A stretch of DNA of 61,922 nt. Origin: Oscillospiraceae bacterium. Its GTDB lineage: Bacteria > Bacillota > Clostridia > Oscillospirales > Butyricicoccaceae. Below are positions 49,077 through 58,039 of the stretch, piece by piece. A model generated the notes under the pieces. The model had not been told where the DNA came from. It ran no database searches and was given only the letters and a program-made list of their open reading frames with translations. Position 1 is the stretch's first letter, and each line of letters begins with the position of its first letter. The stretch covers positions 1-61,922 of the forward strand of contig SVKN01000004.1 of the NCBI GenBank assembly GCA_015068445.1, written 5' to 3'. The translations under genes were made by a program, and so were the position numbers.

Positions 49077-50474
49077 ATGCTGATTTCTGAGGCGATCAGT
49101 CTGGCGGAGCATCGGACGGGCCAGGTGGTGGAGCAGGCGCTGCAGCTGCGGTGGCTGAGTACGCTGGACGGGCAGATCGCGCTGGAGTTTTACGGCGCGG
49201 ACGCCTGGACGGCCTACGGCACGGACGACCTGTCGTGTGAGCTGCTGATCCCGCTGCCGTGGGATATCGCGTACAGCTACTATATCTCGGCGCTGACGTA
49301 CCACACAAACGGCGAGTATGACCGCTATGCCAACGAGTGGGCGCTGTTCGAGAGCGAGCTGGAGAAGTTCAAACGCTTCGTGCGGCGGACGAACGACCCC
49401 GTGTGCAAGTGCCTGATCTGCGGGCGTAACGGCGGGACGGACGTGACGATCCCCACGGGCTGCAACCACGGGCGGATGTGGTATCTGTCGGCGTATGCTC
49501 TGGCCTGCAAGCACGGATTCGCCGGCACGCCGGAGGAATGGCTGGACAGTCTGGTCGGGCCTCCGGGCGCGGACGGTGAGGACGGGGTGGACGGTACTGT
49601 GAGCTGGGACGAGCTGACGCCGGAGCAGCAGGCGAGCCTAAAGGGCCCGAAGGGCGACAAGGGAGACAAGGGCGATACCGGTGCAACAGGACCGGCGGGA
49701 CAGAACGGAACCAACGGGACCAACGGCACAAACGGGCAGGACGGTTTCTCGCCAATTGCAAGCGTCAGCAAGGTGGGCGACACGGCGACGATCACCATCA
49801 CGGACAAGATCGGCACCACCACGGCGACCGTAAAGGACGGCGTGAGCGTGGCGTACCAGCCTGCGGCGAGCCAGGTGATCTATACGTGGGCGAGAGAGCG
49901 CAGGGCGTGCGAGGGCACAGACAACCCTTCCGGCGGCATGCTGCGCCTTACGCTGGAGGACAACGGATCAGAAAGCTGGACGCTGCAGTATGCAGACAGT
50001 TTCAAGGTGGAGACCGGCTTTGTGCTGGAAAGTCCCACTTCTCATACAGGCACGTGGACGGCGGCAGACGCGCAGACGGCGCTGCGGGGCAAGTATGTGG
50101 GCAACAGCTCCAGCTCCGGCACGCAGAGCTTCAACGTGATCTACTACATCCCTGCGGACGCGGTGATCACCGGCGGAACCAACAGCGGCGCGGTGCTCAA
50201 CGTGAGCAAGTGGACGAGCTACAACATCAACGACGCCGTCACAACGGTCATGTCGAGCATCGCCACGAGGACGGCGCACAGATACCCGGAGCCCTCCGGC
50301 TGGGGCATCGACGAGGACGACAGCGACGTCTTTTACACCTACATCGGCGAGGCCGTGACCACCGAGGTCATCGCCGTGCCGGTGCTGTTCTGGATCGGCA
50401 CGCAGGCTGAGTATGACGCCTTGACGGCGCACGATCCCAACGTGCAGTACATCATTGTGGGGGCGACAGTATGA
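49077..50474 (+). CDS. Connector-like N-terminus fused to collagen-like repeats and a fibre-tip domain
   Basis: 465 residues. Residues 1-100 ('EHRTGQVVEQALQLRWLSTLDGQIALEFYGADAW', 'LLIPLPWDIAYSYYISALTYHTNGEYDRYANEWALFESEL') look like a head-tail connector of this phage group. A Cys-rich stretch (110-144) is followed by collagen-type Gly-X-Y repeats (161-173 and 190-223, 'GPKGDKGDKGDTGATGPAGQ'). The C-terminus has a beta-rich domain and 'WIGTQAEYDAL...YIIVG', a common fibre-tip ending. Overlaps the next gene by 4 bases. Confidence 0.75.
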   Translation: MLISEAISLAEHRTGQVVEQALQLRWLSTLDGQIALEFYGADAWTAYGTDDLSCELLIPLPWDIAYSYYISALTYHTNGEYDRYANEWALFESELEKFKRFVRRTNDPVCKCLICGRNGGTDVTIPTGCNHGRMWYLSAYALACKHGFAGTPEEWLDSLVGPPGADGEDGVDGTVSWDELTPEQQASLKGPKGDKGDKGDTGATGPAGQNGTNGTNGTNGQDGFSPIASVSKVGDTATITITDKIGTTTATVKDGVSVAYQPAASQVIYTWARERRACEGTDNPSGGMLRLTLEDNGSESWTLQYADSFKVETGFVLESPTSHTGTWTAADAQTALRGKYVGNSSSSGTQSFNVIYYIPADAVITGGTNSGAVLNVSKWTSYNINDAVTTVMSSIATRTAHRYPEPSGWGIDEDDSDVFYTYIGEAVTTEVIAVPVLFWIGTQAEYDALTAHDPNVQYIIVGATV

Positions 50475-51397
50475 TTTATCTCGGGCGCGATCCACATGTA
50501 GGCCGGTATGTGCACGGGAAGCAGGCGGAGCGGATATACCGCGGGAATAACCTGATATGGCCGTGCCCGACATTGCTTACAGTGCACATTACAAGCGACC
50601 TGGAGCAGACGCTCTACATAACCCAAAGCGGACCCCACAGCGTGGAAATCTTTTGGGGCGAATGGTGGAAACCGGAGGAGACATACGCGGGCGAATATAT
50701 AGACGGCGTGTACTACGTGACCGCGACGCACAGCTACTCATCTACCGGAGACTATGTAATCCAGCTGACGCCGCGGAACGGCGGGACATGGACGCCCGGG
50801 GGCATGATCGATGCGGGGGAGGACAGTGCAGAGGTCAGCATCCTCGGACGAGGAGTGGCAAAAGAGGGCACGGCTGCAGCGTTGACGAGGGTACGGCTGG
50901 GTGACGGAATAACGAAGGGCCCGATGCGGAACCTGGCGTTTGCTGCCTCGACGAACCTTATGGATATCAACATCTCCCCGGCGATGACGAGTATCGGCAG
51001 GAGCCTAAACGCGCCATCAGGCGTCGCGTCTCCGTTCAGCGGGTGCGCAAGGCTTGAGAGCATCACGATCCCGGACACGGTAGACGTGATGGCTGCTCAC
51101 AGTGTGCAGAACTGCCAAAAGCTCAAGTACGCAGAAATCGGAGCAAAAAGAGTGCTGTCCGCAGCATTTGCCTCTAACGAGAAGTTGGAAAAGGTGTGGA
51201 TCAGGGATACGGTTGCCAGAATAGAGTATGGCTCGGTCGGCGCGACCAACCAAGGCCCCTTCGATGGCTGCCCAAGCTCATGCGTGATCTACTGTGAAAG
51301 CCCGGGGCCGAAGGCAGGCTGGGACACCGGTTGGCAATGGCGGGGCCGGAATGACCCGTTGACGGTCGTCTACAATCAGCATACGCGGCCGTGGTAG
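50471..51397 (+). CDS. Receptor-binding-like protein with BspA-type leucine-rich repeats
   Basis: 308 residues. N-terminal 'MIYLGRDPHVGRYVHGKQAERIYRGNNLIWP' is a small phage appendage domain, followed by a PKD-like beta domain (35-115) and LRR_5/BspA-type repeats ('LESITIPDTVDVMAAHSVQNCQKLKYAEIGAKRVLSAAFASNEKLEKVWI' in outline). Such repeats bind surfaces, suggesting host recognition. Translationally coupled to the previous gene. Confidence 0.8.
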   Translation: MIYLGRDPHVGRYVHGKQAERIYRGNNLIWPCPTLLTVHITSDLEQTLYITQSGPHSVEIFWGEWWKPEETYAGEYIDGVYYVTATHSYSSTGDYVIQLTPRNGGTWTPGGMIDAGEDSAEVSILGRGVAKEGTAAALTRVRLGDGITKGPMRNLAFAASTNLMDINISPAMTSIGRSLNAPSGVASPFSGCARLESITIPDTVDVMAAHSVQNCQKLKYAEIGAKRVLSAAFASNEKLEKVWIRDTVARIEYGSVGATNQGPFDGCPSSCVIYCESPGPKAGWDTGWQWRGRNDPLTVVYNQHTRPW

Positions 51398-51405
51398 GAG
51401 GACGT

Positions 51406-51975
51406 ATGGAGATATACAGGACGAGCGACCCGGCGGCCGCGGTGCGGCGATACCGGGAGTGCATGGCCGGACACGAGGGGCTGATCATCTGCAAAGCAGA
51501 GGGGCACTTCGTGGAGACCGGCGGGCTGGCGACGCTGGACAGGGACGCCTGCGCGCGGCTCAATATCCCGGTGGCGGAGGCGGAGTATCTTGGCGGCAGC
51601 ATCGTGGTGATGCCGGGCGACCTTGACCTTTGCCGTGTCACGTGGGGCACCGTGGACTGGGCGCCTGAAATGATGGACCGCGTGGAAGCGTGGCTGCGGG
51701 CGCGAGGAATCGCCGTGACGCGAGACCGGAACGACCTGCTGGCCGACGGGAAGAAGGTAGCCAGCTGGGCGCGGGCGACGAGCTATGACGGCTGGTGCAT
51801 GAGCGTGATGCACTTTTCCGTCGGGCCTATGGATTTGGAACTGGTGCGGAGCATCTGCACAAAGGAAATGATGAAGACGCCGGGAAGCCTGGGTGAGTAC
51901 GGAATCACGGCGGAAGATATTCTGGCCCTGCTGGGGCCCTATGAAGACACGGCCGTGGTAACAAGGAGGAAATGA
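51406..51975 (+). CDS. Lipoate/biotin-protein-ligase-fold protein in a phage tail module
   Basis: 189 residues from ATG 51406 (GGAGGAC upstream). The pattern of the LplA/LipB/BirA fold is visible: 'EAEYLGGSIVVMPGDLDLCRV' (56-78; equivalent to RRxSGGGAVxHxxGNL), 'WLRARGIAVTRDRNDLLADGKKVASWARA' (97-124; GRNDI...DGxKxSGxA with the active-site Lys), then 'MSVMHFSVGPMDLELVRSI' (HGTLL-like). Several usual residues differ (E-Y-L for R-R-x, S-W for G-x), so substrate or activity may be changed. It is about 190 residues, shorter than LplA. Flanked by fibre genes on both sides. Confidence 0.72.
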   Translation: MEIYRTSDPAAAVRRYRECMAGHEGLIICKAEGHFVETGGLATLDRDACARLNIPVAEAEYLGGSIVVMPGDLDLCRVTWGTVDWAPEMMDRVEAWLRARGIAVTRDRNDLLADGKKVASWARATSYDGWCMSVMHFSVGPMDLELVRSICTKEMMKTPGSLGEYGITAEDILALLGPYEDTAVVTRRK

Positions 51976-51977
51976 CA

Positions 51978-52169
51978 ATGGCATACGCGATCACGAAGCG
52001 GATCGTCAGGGATGACGGGACGGAGTATATCAATGCGGTGCTGGACGCCGACGCGGACCTGCAGAGTTTGACGGGCACCTACGCCCCCGGCAGCACGGCT
52101 GTGGTGGCCGACAAAGGCAAAACCTACATGGTCAACGCGTCGGGCGTCTGGAAGGTGGTGCGCGAGTAA
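51978..52169 (+). CDS. Small beta-rich phage protein (paralogue of the N-terminus of the 52657 gene)
   Basis: 63 residues from ATG 51978, 7 bases after AAGGAGGA. 'MAYAITKRIVRDDGTEYINAVLDADADL' and 'YAPGSTAVVADKGKTYMVNASGVWKVV' match the start of the product at 52657 position by position. It is a single small domain of the kind fused to phage fibres; here it stands alone. Its stop overlaps the next start by 1 base. Confidence 0.7.
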   Translation: MAYAITKRIVRDDGTEYINAVLDADADLQSLTGTYAPGSTAVVADKGKTYMVNASGVWKVVRE

Positions 52170-52645
52170 TGACGGTACGCGAGATGACAGACATGATCCG
52201 GTTGGGCGGCGGCTCCGGCGGTGGTGGCTCCGCCGGTGTGGAGATCATCGAGCTTGGCGCGCAGGCGAGCGCCATGCTGGTGCGGGCGCTTATGCGTATT
52301 GAGACGGCGCTTGCCCCGGGCAGCGCCCAGCCTGACGCCGCACTCATGTTTGAGCTGGACGGCGATTTTTCGGGGGCGCTTTCGGCGGCGATTGATGCGC
52401 TGGAAAGAGGCAAGACGCCGGTTTTCCTCGTCGAGGCAACCGAGGGGATGGATTACCCAATGAGTCTGATCCCGACCTCGGTCTCGCTCGCTCTGCCCGC
52501 GGGCATTACATTCAATACGTCGTTCAGCGATTCGATCCCGGACGGCGAGGGCGGCACAGTATATCACACATGGCTTTTTACCGTCATTGTCCTGGCCGAC
52601 CAAGCGCGGCTGATTGGTAGGCGTCTTGACGCCGACTCGTATTAA
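52169..52645 (+). CDS. Hypothetical structural protein with Gly/Ser linker
   Basis: 158 residues. A short helix (1-12), a flexible 'GGGSGGGGSAG' linker (13-23), a helix ('AQASAMLVRALMRIETAL') and a beta-rich C-terminal part. Not recognised; likely an accessory appendage or assembly factor from position. Confidence 0.6.
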   Translation: MTVREMTDMIRLGGGSGGGGSAGVEIIELGAQASAMLVRALMRIETALAPGSAQPDAALMFELDGDFSGALSAAIDALERGKTPVFLVEATEGMDYPMSLIPTSVSLALPAGITFNTSFSDSIPDGEGGTVYHTWLFTVIVLADQARLIGRRLDADSY

Positions 52646-52656
52646 GGAGGTGCGAC

Positions 52657-53403
52657 ATGGCATACGCAATCACGGCCAGCAAGTGGCTTGGAGATAAGAA
52701 ATACATCGAGGCGGTGCTGGACAGTGCGTCTGATCTGGCGGCGCTGGGGGACGGGTACGCGCCCGATTCCCGCGCCATCGTGGCAGAGGGCGGCGCGGCG
52801 TATATGACCGACGCCAGCGGGCATTGGCAGGAGCTGGGCAGCCCCGGCGGGGGCGGTGTGACTCCCGCTGACAACGGCAAAGTCGTCGTCAACGGTCAGT
52901 TGACGGAGCAGACCGCGCGCACGGTGACGAGCAACGACACCTACGACACGACCGCCAACAACAGCGTGACCGTTGCCGTGCCGATACAGCAGTCCAAGAG
53001 CGTGACCATCGACGAGGCGGGCACTGTGACCATCACGCCGGACAGCGGTTACGAGGCGATGGGGGAGGTCGTGGTCACAGCAGAGGTGCCGAGCGTGTCG
53101 ACGATGACCCTTTTCGCACATGTTGAAAACGGGCAGACAACCCCACATTTCGCCACGGTTGGCGTAACGTGCGGTGCTGCGCTTTTGGGGAAAACCGCGG
53201 CTATTGCCGTCGCTGACGGGGACACAACCAGCGGGACTTATGTTGTTTTTTCGATAAGCACAGGTGCTGCCACTGTTGTTTTTTGGCGAGGAACTGACGA
53301 GACTAAAATTACTGCCGCTCGTTCGTCAAGTGGATGGACAATAACAGGCGCAACAAGTCTCGATATGTATAGGGCTTCCATAGTCCTTCCGGACAGCGAG
53401 TAA
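52657..53403 (+). CDS. Phage appendage protein
   Basis: 248 residues. N-terminal 60 residues repeat the domain of the 51978 product ('MAYAIT...YIEAVLDSASDL...YAPDSRAIVAEGGAAYMTDASGHW'), followed by a Gly-rich hinge and Thr/Val-rich beta repeats ('NNSVTVAVPIQQSKSVTIDEAGTVTITPDSGYEAMGEVVVTAEVP' in outline). Probably a fibre or decoration protein. A 9-codon frame (53408-53437) between this gene and the next is not counted as a gene. Confidence 0.7.
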   Translation: MAYAITASKWLGDKKYIEAVLDSASDLAALGDGYAPDSRAIVAEGGAAYMTDASGHWQELGSPGGGGVTPADNGKVVVNGQLTEQTARTVTSNDTYDTTANNSVTVAVPIQQSKSVTIDEAGTVTITPDSGYEAMGEVVVTAEVPSVSTMTLFAHVENGQTTPHFATVGVTCGAALLGKTAAIAVADGDTTSGTYVVFSISTGAATVVFWRGTDETKITAARSSSGWTITGATSLDMYRASIVLPDSE

Positions 53404-53449
53404 CGCCATGAGCTACTACAACCAGTACAACAAGTAAGGCGGTGATTTA

Positions 53450-53899
53450 ATGCCACGTGGATTTTTGGACCTGGACGTGCAGTTTCCGCGGCTGGAGGGG
53501 ATGGAGGACGACCGGGCGCGGTTTATCAGCATAGAGGACCACGAGCGGATGATGCTGGAGAACCTGCGGTACATCCTGCGCAACATCGGGCCGGACAACT
53601 TCAACCAGGCCGAAGTGATCGCGTGGCTGCTGAGCCTGGGCCTCGGCAAGGGCGGGGAGCGGTACGACATGAGCCTGGAGGCGGCGTATGAAGTGCAGAC
53701 CGCGGGGCTGATCGAGCGCACGTACAGCCTTGAGAGCTTGACGGCGGAGACAATGACGGCGGCCGCGGCGCTGACGAGCGCTACGGCGACCATGGCAGCA
53801 TACAGCACGAGCACGAGCGCCGCAACGGCGCAGGGGGCCATCCGAGCAACCGCCGGGAGCGTGACGGCAGTGCCGGAGATCATAGCACGGGGAGGGTAA
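53450..53899 (+). CDS. Hypothetical virion-associated protein
   Basis: 149 residues. N-terminal helical region ('MEDDRARFISIEDHERMMLENLRYILRNIGPDNF') and an Ala/Thr-rich low-complexity end ('ETMTAAAALTSATATMAAYSTSTSAATAQ'). Not recognised. Two other genes of the same strand flank it closely. Confidence 0.6.
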   Translation: MPRGFLDLDVQFPRLEGMEDDRARFISIEDHERMMLENLRYILRNIGPDNFNQAEVIAWLLSLGLGKGGERYDMSLEAAYEVQTAGLIERTYSLESLTAETMTAAAALTSATATMAAYSTSTSAATAQGAIRATAGSVTAVPEIIARGG

Positions 53900-53902
53900 G
53901 AC

Positions 53903-54436
53903 ATGGCAGGTGTATGGACAAACAACTGGAACAACATGAGACGGAGCATGGCGGCGGGCATAGCAAGCACTGATCTTGGCGTGGTTTACAACACATCCGG
54001 CAATGCGATATCGTCGGCAAATGTCTTCTATTCGCAGTACCCGGTTGCGGGCCCAATGAGCCCGCTACACGGCGGCAGGGGCTCGGGCGGCCAAGGGGTC
54101 GTCGGCGTGCCCTTTGGCACCAGCGACACGACGCCGGCGGTGACGAATAACTACCTGGGTGAAGCGTTTACATCCGGGTTGTCTTATGTGGACGCCGTCA
54201 ATGGGACAGAGACGTATAACGCCAGCACGGGCGTTGCGACCAGAACAGACTATGTGACGGTCATGAACACGGCAGGGGAGGACAAGATCGTCCGCGAGTG
54301 GGGCATCGTTGGGCGGTTGAACGGGGCCGACGTCCTGCTGTACCGCGCGGTGCTGGACGTGCCGATCACGCTGCCGCAGTATTACAGCCTCAAGCTGACG
54401 ATCACGCGGACGATGCAGCTGGAGGTGCTGGAATGA
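53903..54436 (+). CDS. Hypothetical tail-module protein
   Basis: 177 residues. 'NNWNNMRRSMAAGIASTDLGVVYNTSGNAI' start and a beta-rich end ('LYRAVLDVPITLPQYYSLKLTITRTMQLEV'). Such proteins with a C-terminal beta-sandwich are common before the nozzle gene in this phage group. Its stop overlaps the next start (ATGATG). Confidence 0.6.
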   Translation: MAGVWTNNWNNMRRSMAAGIASTDLGVVYNTSGNAISSANVFYSQYPVAGPMSPLHGGRGSGGQGVVGVPFGTSDTTPAVTNNYLGEAFTSGLSYVDAVNGTETYNASTGVATRTDYVTVMNTAGEDKIVREWGIVGRLNGADVLLYRAVLDVPITLPQYYSLKLTITRTMQLEVLE

Positions 54437-56178
54437 TGCTGCCGGATATCCCATACAAGACGCGCACCAAAAAGGTGATGCAGACGCAGTTCGGCGGGCT
54501 GGACCGCCGGAAGGCGGCCGGGAACGGGACGATCGAGAGAATGCAAGACATGTCGAGCGACGCGTGGCCGATGATCTGCCGGCGGAAGCCGAGGACGTAT
54601 TTCACAGCTCTGGAGGGCGAGCCGCGGGGGTTCTTCGCAAACGGCGGGACGATCTTTGTTGTGGACAAGACGTCGGGCGGCGCGGTCCTCAAATGCGCGA
54701 GCTACAAGCCGGACTCCGCGTGGGCCCCGTCGCTGGATATGCTGGAGACCATCGGGACGCTGCCGGGCAGTGCGGACAGCAGGCGGCATTTTGCGGCCCT
54801 GGGCGAGCGCGTGGTGATCTGGCCGGACAAGGTGATCGTCTATTATGATACGACGACGGTGCCGGTCGGCTGGAGGATGGAGAGCCTGGGCGCCGGGACG
54901 GCGCCGGGCGACCTGACGGGCGGGACCATCGGGGACGGCACCTATGCGGGCGTGCAGGCGGAGCTGAACACGCTGTACCATCCGAACGCGAGCTTCGACT
55001 GGACGACGTTGTTCAAGGAGGGCGACGGCCTGACAATCAGCGGCACGTCCGGCCGGCAGAACGACATGACCGTTGTGGTGCGGGAGATCGAAGGGAATCA
55101 GCTGCGCTTCAACGTCAACACGTTTGCGGCGGAGGAGACGCTGAGCAATGCGGTGACGGTGAAGCGGGCCGTGCCGGACCTGGACTACATCTGCTCGAAC
55201 GAGAACAGGGTGTGGGGCTGCAAGGACGACACGATATGGGCCTGCAAGCCCGGAGACCCGCGCAACTGGTATGTGTTCGACGGCATATCGACGTCCAGCT
55301 GGTTTGTTCAGAGCGGCACGGCGGGCAGGTTTACGGGGTGCGTCTCTTACGGCGGCTACCCCGTTTTTTTCAAAGAGGACCAGATCATCAAGGTTTACGG
55401 CAACCGGGCGACAAATTACGAGCTTTCGACGGCGCCGCAGCCGGGCGTGATCGACGGCGCGGACAGGAGCCTGGCTGTGGTGGGTAGCGCGCTGATGTAT
55501 CTGAGCAGGGACGGCTTTGTCCAGTACACGGGCAGCTATCCGCGGAAGATCGATGCGGCCCTGGACACGCGGTATGTTGACGCGGTGGGCGGAAACGACC
55601 GCATGAAGTATTATGTATCGGCAAAGCAGGCAGACGGCACGGATGAGATGCTGGTGTACGACATCCGCTACGGGTGCTGGCACCAGGAATCCGGCACGGC
55701 GGCGTACATGGCGTACAGCTACGGGCTGGTGTCGCTGATGCACACGAGCCTGGGCAATGAGGAGGCCACGTGGTGGATCGTGATCCTCGGCGACCCGGTG
55801 ACGCTGCCGCCGGAATACGCGGGCACAGAGGTTCCGTATTACTGGGTAAACTACGTGGAGTTCGGCGACTGGGACATGCAGAGCTTCGACAGCAAATACC
55901 CGACAAGGGTATGGCTGAGAGTGGACGGGACGCCGGACGCGCGGCTGAGCAGCGAAGACCCGAGCATGAGCATTTTGGTGGCCGTTTCGTATGACGGCGC
56001 AGAGTTTGAGAACGCGGGGCAGTTTTTCCTGCCGGAGGCCCGAAAGAGCGCCTACCTGCCGCTGCCGATCCGGCGGTGCGATCATTTCAGGCTGCGGATA
56101 ACGGGCGTGCTGGGCGCGTGGACGCTGCGGGCCATCGAAATGGAGCTGTACGCCGGGCCGGAGAGCAGAATCCCATAA
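54433..56178 (+). CDS. Tail-nozzle-like structural protein
   Basis: 581 residues from ATG 54433 (GGAGGT 6 bases upstream). 'YKTRTKKVMQTQFGGLDRRKAAGNGTIERMQDMSSDAWPMICRRKPR' in outline, 'FAALGERVVIWPDKVIVYYDT' and 'YICSNENRVWGCKDDTIWACKPGDPRNWYVFDG' are typical of the large beta-rich tail tubular/nozzle proteins of N4-gp56 podoviruses. It would close the connector and contact the host. Confidence 0.75.
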   Translation: MMLPDIPYKTRTKKVMQTQFGGLDRRKAAGNGTIERMQDMSSDAWPMICRRKPRTYFTALEGEPRGFFANGGTIFVVDKTSGGAVLKCASYKPDSAWAPSLDMLETIGTLPGSADSRRHFAALGERVVIWPDKVIVYYDTTTVPVGWRMESLGAGTAPGDLTGGTIGDGTYAGVQAELNTLYHPNASFDWTTLFKEGDGLTISGTSGRQNDMTVVVREIEGNQLRFNVNTFAAEETLSNAVTVKRAVPDLDYICSNENRVWGCKDDTIWACKPGDPRNWYVFDGISTSSWFVQSGTAGRFTGCVSYGGYPVFFKEDQIIKVYGNRATNYELSTAPQPGVIDGADRSLAVVGSALMYLSRDGFVQYTGSYPRKIDAALDTRYVDAVGGNDRMKYYVSAKQADGTDEMLVYDIRYGCWHQESGTAAYMAYSYGLVSLMHTSLGNEEATWWIVILGDPVTLPPEYAGTEVPYYWVNYVEFGDWDMQSFDSKYPTRVWLRVDGTPDARLSSEDPSMSILVAVSYDGAEFENAGQFFLPEARKSAYLPLPIRRCDHFRLRITGVLGAWTLRAIEMELYAGPESRIP

Positions 56179-56191
56179 GGAGGGGAGAGAC

Positions 56192-58027
56192 ATGAGCAGC
56201 GCAAGCATCAGGAAAAAGACAAAGAGCGACGCGCAGATCCGCGCGGAGAACGAGGCGAAGCGCGAGGCCGCGGGGCTGAACGACCACAAGAGGACGACGC
56301 CGCACGTGACGGAGCGGATCGACAAGCCCACGGGTGATTATGACCTCTTTGACCTTGTGGGCAAGAGCTGGGGCGGCGGCCAGAGCGGCGACACGTACAT
56401 CGACCCTGTTAAGAACAGGGCGTACTACGCGCCGGAGACGCCGGCCACGGGCGTGCAGGGCGCTTCGGACGTGGGGACGGGCTACCCGGGGCTGTACCCG
56501 CAGTACGGGCCCACGGGCGGCGCGAACAACGCGCTGCCGGGGCTGACGGGGACCGGGACCGGAAACGTGCCCGGCGTGGGCGGTATGGCCGCGCCGGCGG
56601 CCGCGGGCGGCGGCAAGGACTACACGACGCTGGGCGGGCTCCAGGCACAACTCAACACGGCGCTGGATTTGCTCAACGGCCGCGGGGAGTTCCAGTACGA
56701 CGTGGAGCGTCCCATGGACAACTACAACCGGGCCATGGAGCTGCAGCAGCAGCTTGAGAACCGCGAACCGTTCTCGTACAACTACCAGGACGACCCGCTG
56801 TGGGGCATGTATAAGCAGGCGTACACCCGGGAGGGCGTGCGCGCCCAGGAGGATGCGCTGGGGAAGTATGCGGCCATGACGGGCGGCATGCCGTCCTCGG
56901 CGGCCATTGCGGCGGCACAGCAGCAGCGCAACTACTACAATGCGCAGATGACGGACATGATCCCGGAGCTGCAGAAGCTCGCCTACGACATGTACGTCAA
57001 GGACTACGACATGGCCCGGAACAACATCCTCAACAGGATCGACCTGGCCAACACGGACGACAGCATGTACACCAGCGACCGGAACTTCGCCCGGAACGTG
57101 TACAGCGATTACAATAACTTGCTGTATGACAGGGCCAACATCTTCGGCGACCTGTACACGAGCCAGCGCAACTACGATTACCAGGCGGCGCGAGATGCGA
57201 TCGAGGACGCACGGTACGCGGACGAGACGGCGTACAGCAGGGGCCGTGACGCGATCAATGATGAGCGGTATGACCGGGAGTGGGACTACGGTGTGAGCCA
57301 GGACGAGCTGGCGCGTCAGGACGCGCTGGCCAAGACGGCGGCGTCCATGGGCGACTTCTCGCGGTACGAGGACATGGGCATTGACGCCTCGCAGGCAAAC
57401 GGGACGATGTATGCCTACGGCGACGGCGGGCAGACCTACACCATCGGCAGTGGCCGGGGCAAGTCCTTTGTTGAGAGCGCGCAGCCCGGGCAGACGATGA
57501 CCGGCGGCGACGGCAGCCAGTGGCGCAAGAACGAGGACGGGTCCGTCACGATCACCAGGGGCGGGCAGACCTACACGCTGGCGGTGCCCCAGGAGCCGAC
57601 CGCGGGACTCGGCGGCGAGGGCTCCATCTATACGCAGCTGGCCAACCTGGGCGCGCGGGACTATGGCACGGCCTATGAGCTGCTGCGCATGGGCGGTTTC
57701 AGCGAGACGGACAGCAACCGATACGCCAAGGCGTTCGAGGAGAGCTACGGCGGCGGGGGCAATTATTCCTCCGGCGGCGGAAACGGCGGCGGAAACGGCG
57801 GGAAGAAGTCGAGCGAGGAGACGAGCGTCAAGGAGGACAAGCCGTCCGGGAAGCTCACCGTCGGGAATAATCATACCGAGGACTGGGTGGACATCGAAGG
57901 ATACGGCCGCGTGACCGGCGATCGTCTGGATCAGCTGCTTGCGAACCAAACGGTCAAGATGTACGTCGAAAACGGTAAAGTCTATTACAGGCTGGCCAAG
58001 CCCGTCAGCGGCATTGGCATCGAATAA
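56192..58027 (+). CDS. Internal virion protein
   Basis: 611 residues. Gly/Thr-rich first 150 residues, a long helical middle with repeated 'RDYDYQAARDAIEDARYADE' and 'DERYDREWDYG'-like units (310-370), and a C-terminal domain ('GFSETDSNRYAKAFEESYGGG', 'VDIEGYGRVTGDRLDQLLA'). This composition is that of proteins carried inside podovirus heads and injected with DNA. Function inferred from order and composition. Confidence 0.7.
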   Translation: MSSASIRKKTKSDAQIRAENEAKREAAGLNDHKRTTPHVTERIDKPTGDYDLFDLVGKSWGGGQSGDTYIDPVKNRAYYAPETPATGVQGASDVGTGYPGLYPQYGPTGGANNALPGLTGTGTGNVPGVGGMAAPAAAGGGKDYTTLGGLQAQLNTALDLLNGRGEFQYDVERPMDNYNRAMELQQQLENREPFSYNYQDDPLWGMYKQAYTREGVRAQEDALGKYAAMTGGMPSSAAIAAAQQQRNYYNAQMTDMIPELQKLAYDMYVKDYDMARNNILNRIDLANTDDSMYTSDRNFARNVYSDYNNLLYDRANIFGDLYTSQRNYDYQAARDAIEDARYADETAYSRGRDAINDERYDREWDYGVSQDELARQDALAKTAASMGDFSRYEDMGIDASQANGTMYAYGDGGQTYTIGSGRGKSFVESAQPGQTMTGGDGSQWRKNEDGSVTITRGGQTYTLAVPQEPTAGLGGEGSIYTQLANLGARDYGTAYELLRMGGFSETDSNRYAKAFEESYGGGGNYSSGGGNGGGNGGKKSSEETSVKEDKPSGKLTVGNNHTEDWVDIEGYGRVTGDRLDQLLANQTVKMYVENGKVYYRLAKPVSGIGIE

Positions 58028-58039
58028 GGGGGCTCGGCA

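Noticed and set aside
51978..52169. Small protein after the ligase-like gene as a lipoyl-domain substrate because it contains 'ADKG'
   Set aside because: The paralogous domain at 52657 has 'AEGG' there, so the Lys is not conserved, and the fold wording is that of phage appendage domains rather than lipoyl domains.
53408..53437. Nine-codon frame MSYYNQYNK between two appendage genes
   Set aside because: Too short to support and lacking a clear ribosome site; it may be a remnant of a gene end.
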